64,000 nucleotides of DNA. Origin: Acarospora socialis (Eukaryota; Ascomycota; Lecanoromycetes; Acarosporales; Acarosporaceae). Of this stretch, positions 59,613-64,000 are shown in pieces. Numbering within the stretch: position 1 is the first letter of the stretch; every line of letters begins with the position of its first letter. The stretch is taken from contig JAMYGW020000005.1 in assembly GCA_025617375.2 (NCBI GenBank), forward strand, positions 310,001 to 374,000, read 5' to 3'. The position numbers and the translations under genes were made by a program. The notes below the pieces were generated by a model. The model was not told the DNA's origin, ran no database searches, and was given only the letters and a program-made list of their open reading frames with translations.

Positions 59613-62405
59613 TGCGCTTGTCTGTCACGAAGTTCGCGAAGAGTGGGGTATTCAAGAGCGGATCAGTGTTCACGCAACAGGCCTTGGTCAATGAAGCAGC
59701 AGGATTCAGAGAGCACAATAGCAGAATGAAAATGAAAAGAGCAAGGTCGAGAATTTATGAGTATGAGTGAAAGAGAGCGCAGGAGATGGTGTCCGGGGGG
59801 CAGAAGCGGAATATATGAGAAGACGGCAATGATAGATGTGGGGAAGAGCCGGACGAATGAGAGGATCTGAGATGATATAATAATACAGTTTGATACTTTA
59901 CGGAGAACCCCATATGGAGTAGACCCCCCTACCCTTCTACCTTATGATAAGGTAAGAGTTCGAGGAATGTGAATCTGGAGAAAAGGAATTCTGGTAGTGT
60001 GGATCGGATTGGTAACTATGAGGGGAAAGAGGACTTTGGGCTTTGAGCTTAACGTTAAATCCATTCATTCATTACCTTACGATGCTCAGAGACGCTGTTA
60101 TGGAATTGATCCAGCGCTATGTTTGGTCCATTTCAAATCTCAAACCCGGGACTTGCTAATATCTAAGGTATGTCCGCGATGGACCTTCCGCTGGGCCGGA
60201 ACAATACCTGAATGTATCCCGTGCGCATCAACCAACAACAACCAACATACTCTTGACGGGTCTGGAGAGAGAAGACATATAGGAGACTTTACTTGATATA
60301 CGCAGACGAGAGAGCAAATACTGCCTCACCAATGTTGGAGTACTGCAGTCGCATTGTAAAGCAACAATGTCGGTCGCAACGATGGACTCAATGCATCGTC
60401 AAAGCGGTTAGACTGCCAATCTTTGTGGAGTTGATGGAGGGCGGAAGATGATGTCAAGTCTGTCCACTGATACATAGTTAGGTAATGTAGTGAGAGGCCT
60501 TAGCGACGACCTCATTTTACGAATGAATCTCTGCTCGAAGCTGAGTGTTTGTTCACGCATACTCCGTGAGTTTTCGTATCTTTTTGCTCTCCCACATGAT
60601 ACGCTCGCTCTCCTATCCCAGAAGCGACCTTCCATCCTTGAGATTTGTCAGAACTGGTAGGTACGTTGTAGTCGGTCTACCTCAAAGGAGGTAGCGTCTC
60701 TCCAGCTTTTCCCTGCACGAGTGACTGCATCATGTGCATGCACGGACTACCTAAGGTAGTACGCGCACAGGTCCGTCATCAAATCAGCTTGGGCGCTATC
60801 CTAAATTCACCAATTCCTACCTTACCTTACTACCTTACCAAGGTACTCCAAGTCCTTCGCCTAAGTACCAATCACCAGTACTCGAACCGCAGTCCGGGTC
60901 TGGAACCATGCCTGGGACACATGGCTCAAGCATCAAGGCTCAAGGCTCGGCGGAACGGGACCTCACCTGCCTACTCGTTACATAAGGTAATCCGTACGAG
61001 TATCAGCCTCGAAAATTGCTACCTTACCAGGAAATATGAAACAACACAGCGCTGAGATATCGCACGAAAATAACCACGTTTGAAACCAACGCCTGTCAGC
61101 TTCAGCTTGCACCCAAGCTGGAACAATCGATGCAGCGTCCGCGGAGGAATTGCCTATACCGTGACGGGTTCACCTTGAGTACGGAGTACTCCGTACACAT
61201 ACCTTAAGGTACCTTACCTTATGCGCGAAATCTTTTCTGCAGCAGCAAATCTCCGCTGCTCCGTCCGACACCTATAAAACTGTTGAAATTGCTGATGTTG
61301 TTGTTATTAAAACTAAACGCTGTGTGCGTTTCTATGTAATATGCTAGTAACAAGCGAGCGGCTAGACTCAATTTTCAACAAAAACGATTCAACATGCATC
61401 TGGCCCCCCGAGCAGCAGCGACCTCGGCATCAATCGGCGAGCGGTTGCGAGCAAGGCTCCACTCGTCCTAAGTTTGGGACGGAGTGCAACAACACGATCT
61501 GCCCCCGACGAGGGCGAACCAACGACGCACGAAGACTGTTGTGTCTTACCACAACGTGCAGATGGCACACGCAGCAATCTGACCCACTCAGCACGATATC
61601 GATCCTACTCGCTACCGAAACACCTTGGCCCTGCCCCTACCCTACCCTAGGTGTTATCCGTCGCCCATCAAATCCTTACCCTATACTATACCTATACTTG
61701 TACATACCTGCGCGTTAAGCACTTCCTCTCCCACTCACACCACCCACCACGTCCCTTGACCACCTGTACTCAACTCCCATCCCGCACTCCTGCACACCTA
61801 CCTGGTACCCTACTCATTCACACGTTCCCGCCAGACAGGCACAACAACTGATAGGCGCCGCTCCCACCCAATAACCGTAGCCATCGGCCTATCATACCGT
61901 CCGCATCGCCTGTGGGCCCTTCTGGAATCGTTCCTTCACACGTGGCGTGGAAAGTTTTCTCCGGACTCTCCTTTCCAAGCTACCTACCTCGCCTGCCTCG
62001 TCAGGGCCGCTGGACGTAACGTACATTTACCGTCAAAAGTCTGCACACTACTCTGCCTTACCTTAGAGCAGGGCCCTGCACTTGGGTCTCACCGTACCGC
62101 AAGCACGATAGTGGATCCTCCGACGGAGGGACCGTAACCAACGTACGGAGGTATTCTACAGCGGTTGTGAGTGCAGACCACGACTAAAGTACCTCCAAGT
62201 ACGGGGTGTGAGTGGACGCGTTGAAGTGATAGGCATGAAGGAGAAACGTGGCGTGGGGAGTTTGTACCTATGTACTTCGGACGTTGGTACCTAGGGTAGG
62301 GGCATTGACCGAAGAATCCGTGTACAAGTTACCTCATGTATGGTGTGTACGGATTTTCCCGTACAGCGATCGAGTGGACGGGCGGAAGTGGGTTCGAGTC
62401 TTGAG

Positions 62406-62442
62406 AGATGAGATGAGATGGGATGAAATGAGATGAGATGGG
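62406..62442. repeat. Simple repeat (gatga/gatgg)n
   Basis: An imperfect pentamer run of gagat/gatga words (atgagatgagatgggatg and onward). Confidence 0.7.
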
Positions 62443-62809
62443 GGTGGAGCTGGAAGACCAAGAAATTGAGAGGGGCGAGGAATGATGGTGGATGGGACGG
62501 GGACGTGGGGTGTGTTTGCGATGCGGTGACTTTGTTCTATGTTTTGATGACGCCTCTTGGCTATTTTCGAGTCGGTACGATTGAGGCTGACACCATCGGT
62601 AATTTACTGAAGTGACGTGTTGCGACATGCAGATGGACGGTTGAGCGTACTGTACCTACGGCTCGGCGTCGTAAGCGGAGTGACACGTACATGACAGGTT
62701 CGTGCCAAGGCGAGGTAGCATCGCAGATCCACAAGTTACCTGTAGAAACGTCGATTGAAACGCTAAAAGTACATACATGAATCCCTCCTGTTGGCGCCGT
62801 CATCGTCAC

Positions 62810-62832
62810 GTTACGTTACGTTACGTTACGTC
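62810..62832. repeat. Simple repeat (gttac)4
   Basis: Four tandem gttac pentamers (cacgttacgttacgttacg), unlike telomeric TTAGGG. Confidence 0.75.
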
Positions 62833-63352
62833 GCAACACGGCTGAACCAGAAAACCCAATTGATCCTGAACTCGTAAACCCTGCGCGAAACACCCCTGCC
62901 CTGCCTTGCGGCGCACGTTCTTGTGTAACGGTTGTGTAACGATGGAAAAAGCCTCGCCCCCAAAAGCTGAACGACGGAAGAAAGACAAGAATAGGAGATT
63001 GTGAAGATCGGGGTTTGGGGCGTAGTGATACAGGGTGGTGGAAACGGAGCGTGGGGAGCTGAAGAAAAGAATATGAGAAGCTGAAGGGTTCGAGAACTGA
63101 GTGTGTCGTCATGCCCCAGGCAACACGTAATCGTAGCGCAGATAACGGTTGGCAGCGCGATCTGGTGGGGTGTCTGGGCGTATGGTCGTACGAACGGGTA
63201 GATCGAGATGGTATGCGGAAAATAGTGGGAAGATACCAAGTCACTGGAGAAGAGTCGTCGTCATCGCCGTGATATGCACCGTACAGCTAGGGGCCAGCGG
63301 TGGGGGCTTTGGGATGCGTCTTGAAAGTGCCGAGATGCACAGCTGGACACGT

Positions 63353-63638
63353 CTAACGATACTTTGACGAGTATTGATCTTTGAGGTGGGGTTCGTTGTA
63401 TGACCGTTCACGGTTGTCGACGATGACGGGCTTTTCATTCCTGGATGAAGTCTGTCTCGAGGGCTGGGATGGGACCGCTAGGGTTAAGGGTTAGCTTATG
63501 CAATGGATAGATACAATCGACGAACGATGATAGCGACGTACGTCTGGTGTCTCGAGAGTCGTAGTAGTAAGCGCCATCTCTGCTGCTGCTGCTGCCCCTG
63601 CTCGAGCTTGGAGAGTCTGCGTAGATTTTGGGAGGCAT
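63353..63638 (-). CDS. Small two-exon protein of unknown function
   Basis: Model: complement(join(63353..63477, 63542..63638)), 73 residues. The 64-bp intron has a GTACGT donor, a GCTAAC branch site and a TAG acceptor. After splicing the protein reads MPPKIYADSPSSS.., a Ser/Arg-rich stretch, SRDTRPVPSQPSRQ, then VIVDNRERSYNEPHLKDQYSSKYR and a stop. The good splice signals and balanced amino acid use argue for a real small gene, but I recognise no family and the length gives little statistical support. Probably soluble and disordered. Confidence 0.5.
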
Positions 63639-64000
63639 GTTGGAAGTGGTAACGATGATGGTGAGTCACCGTCGGAGAGATAGGCTTTCAGAATTGAACA
63701 GGACGAGATGGATTGTATGCTGATTGACTGATCGAATTGTGTGACGGCTGTTTCGGAGGCAAGCTTCAATGATAGAGTGGTGGCAAGCTCTGACTCAAGG
63801 GATGGGACGGCAAGATCTTTATAGCGGAAGACCCTAGGACAGTATGTAGTATCTAATTGAGTACGTTGTATAATAAAAGAAAAAGGGGAGGCACAGCAAC
63901 TGAAGAATCATTTTATAAGTACCGGTCCTGTTAAGAGTCACCCGCCTGGGGCGGAGCTGACCTGCGTGAAAGGAGGAAAGGCATCGAGCAATAGCCACAA
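63639..64000. other. Upstream region of the small gene
   Basis: No gene seen. Presumably the promoter of the - strand gene ending at 63,638, with a tataa-like site near 63,817 (ctttatagc on the + strand). Confidence 0.4.

Larger units (their letters stand above)
59613..63352. other. 3.7-kb motif-rich intergenic region
   Basis: No gene recognised. It contains dense short inverted repeats built from CCTTA/TAAGG and TACCTAGG-like words (for example 59,937-59,955, 60,745-60,760, 60,820-60,850 and 61,197-61,222), a 14-bp acggagtactccgt palindrome near 61,182, a gatgagatgag run at 62,406-62,440 and gttac pentamers at about 62,810-62,832. The part next to 59,612 should be the transporter's promoter. 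Confidence 0.55.

Noticed and set aside
62810-62832. Tandem gttac repeat as a possible array or CRISPR-like structure
   Set aside because: Four 5-bp units without spacers make a simple microsatellite. No CRISPR is expected or seen in this fungal window.
63478-63496. Telomere-like ctagggttaagggttag
   Set aside because: Only two imperfect units, inside a predicted intron. They coincide with the branch site and acceptor on the other strand, and the window continues past them.

Overview
The window is a piece of a filamentous ascomycete (Pezizomycotina) chromosome. The evidence is the gene set (a HET-domain protein, an AceTr/Gpr1-type acetate transporter, squalene synthase, a G1 cyclin, an Srs2-type helicase), short introns of 48-72 bp with GT/AG borders, small exons, and an AT-rich block of mutated retroelements like those left by repeat-induced point mutation (RIP). 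I could not settle the class of fungus.

Bases 1 to about 19,300 are a retroelement graveyard. By eye it has no CpG before 19,428, and almost no CC or GG before about 19,140. It holds two tandem pieces of a Ty1/Copia pol region (39-3,925), a Ty3/Gypsy chromovirus-type element A on the + strand (3,926-9,744 and 16,721-17,721), and a complete-length Gypsy element B on the - strand (9,745-16,715) inserted into A with a 5-bp target duplication. Two small solo LTRs (3,458-3,621 and 5,688-5,862) sit inside the older elements, and each has its empty site preserved elsewhere in the window. All of these are broken fossils.

From 19,430 the base composition is normal. A two-exon HET gene (19,846-21,962) lies at the edge. 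It is followed by a Tc1/mariner relic abutting the C-terminal relic of a subtilisin-like protease (22,440-23,744).

From 24,460 to 45,471 comes a compact housekeeping block: ERG9 squalene synthase (-), a DnaJ-X chaperone (+), a coiled-coil hypothetical (-), DNA polymerase kappa (+), a mercaptopyruvate sulfurtransferase (-), the APC/C RING subunit Apc11 (+), a cytochrome b5-like membrane protein (-), a small probable mitochondrial protein (+), an ER FKBP ending in KDEL (-), a ubiquitin-specific protease (+) and an Srs2-like UvrD helicase with a PCNA-binding motif (+). Many neighbours are divergent pairs sharing 170-510 bp promoters. Two genes concern DNA damage tolerance and recombination control (Pol kappa, Srs2-like) and two concern the ubiquitin system (Apc11, USP), but nothing suggests an operon-like unit.

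From 45,472 to 64,000 the gene density falls. There is a secreted-protein gene that now reads as a broken ORF (47,846-49,012), a PCL/CLN-type G1 cyclin (54,262-55,516) behind about 5 kb of gene-free sequence with four MluI cell-cycle boxes, a long strand-skewed low-complexity stretch (55.9-58.3 kb), an AceTr-family transporter (58,504-59,612, -), 3.7 kb of motif-rich intergenic DNA, and a small two-exon gene (63,353-63,638, -). I found no convincing tRNA, rRNA or CRISPR. I saw no clearly new biological system. The most informative points are the nested insertion history, an unusual CpC/CpG mutation signature, and several gene-structure details such as a GC-AG intron, micro-exons and a 3n stop-free intron.
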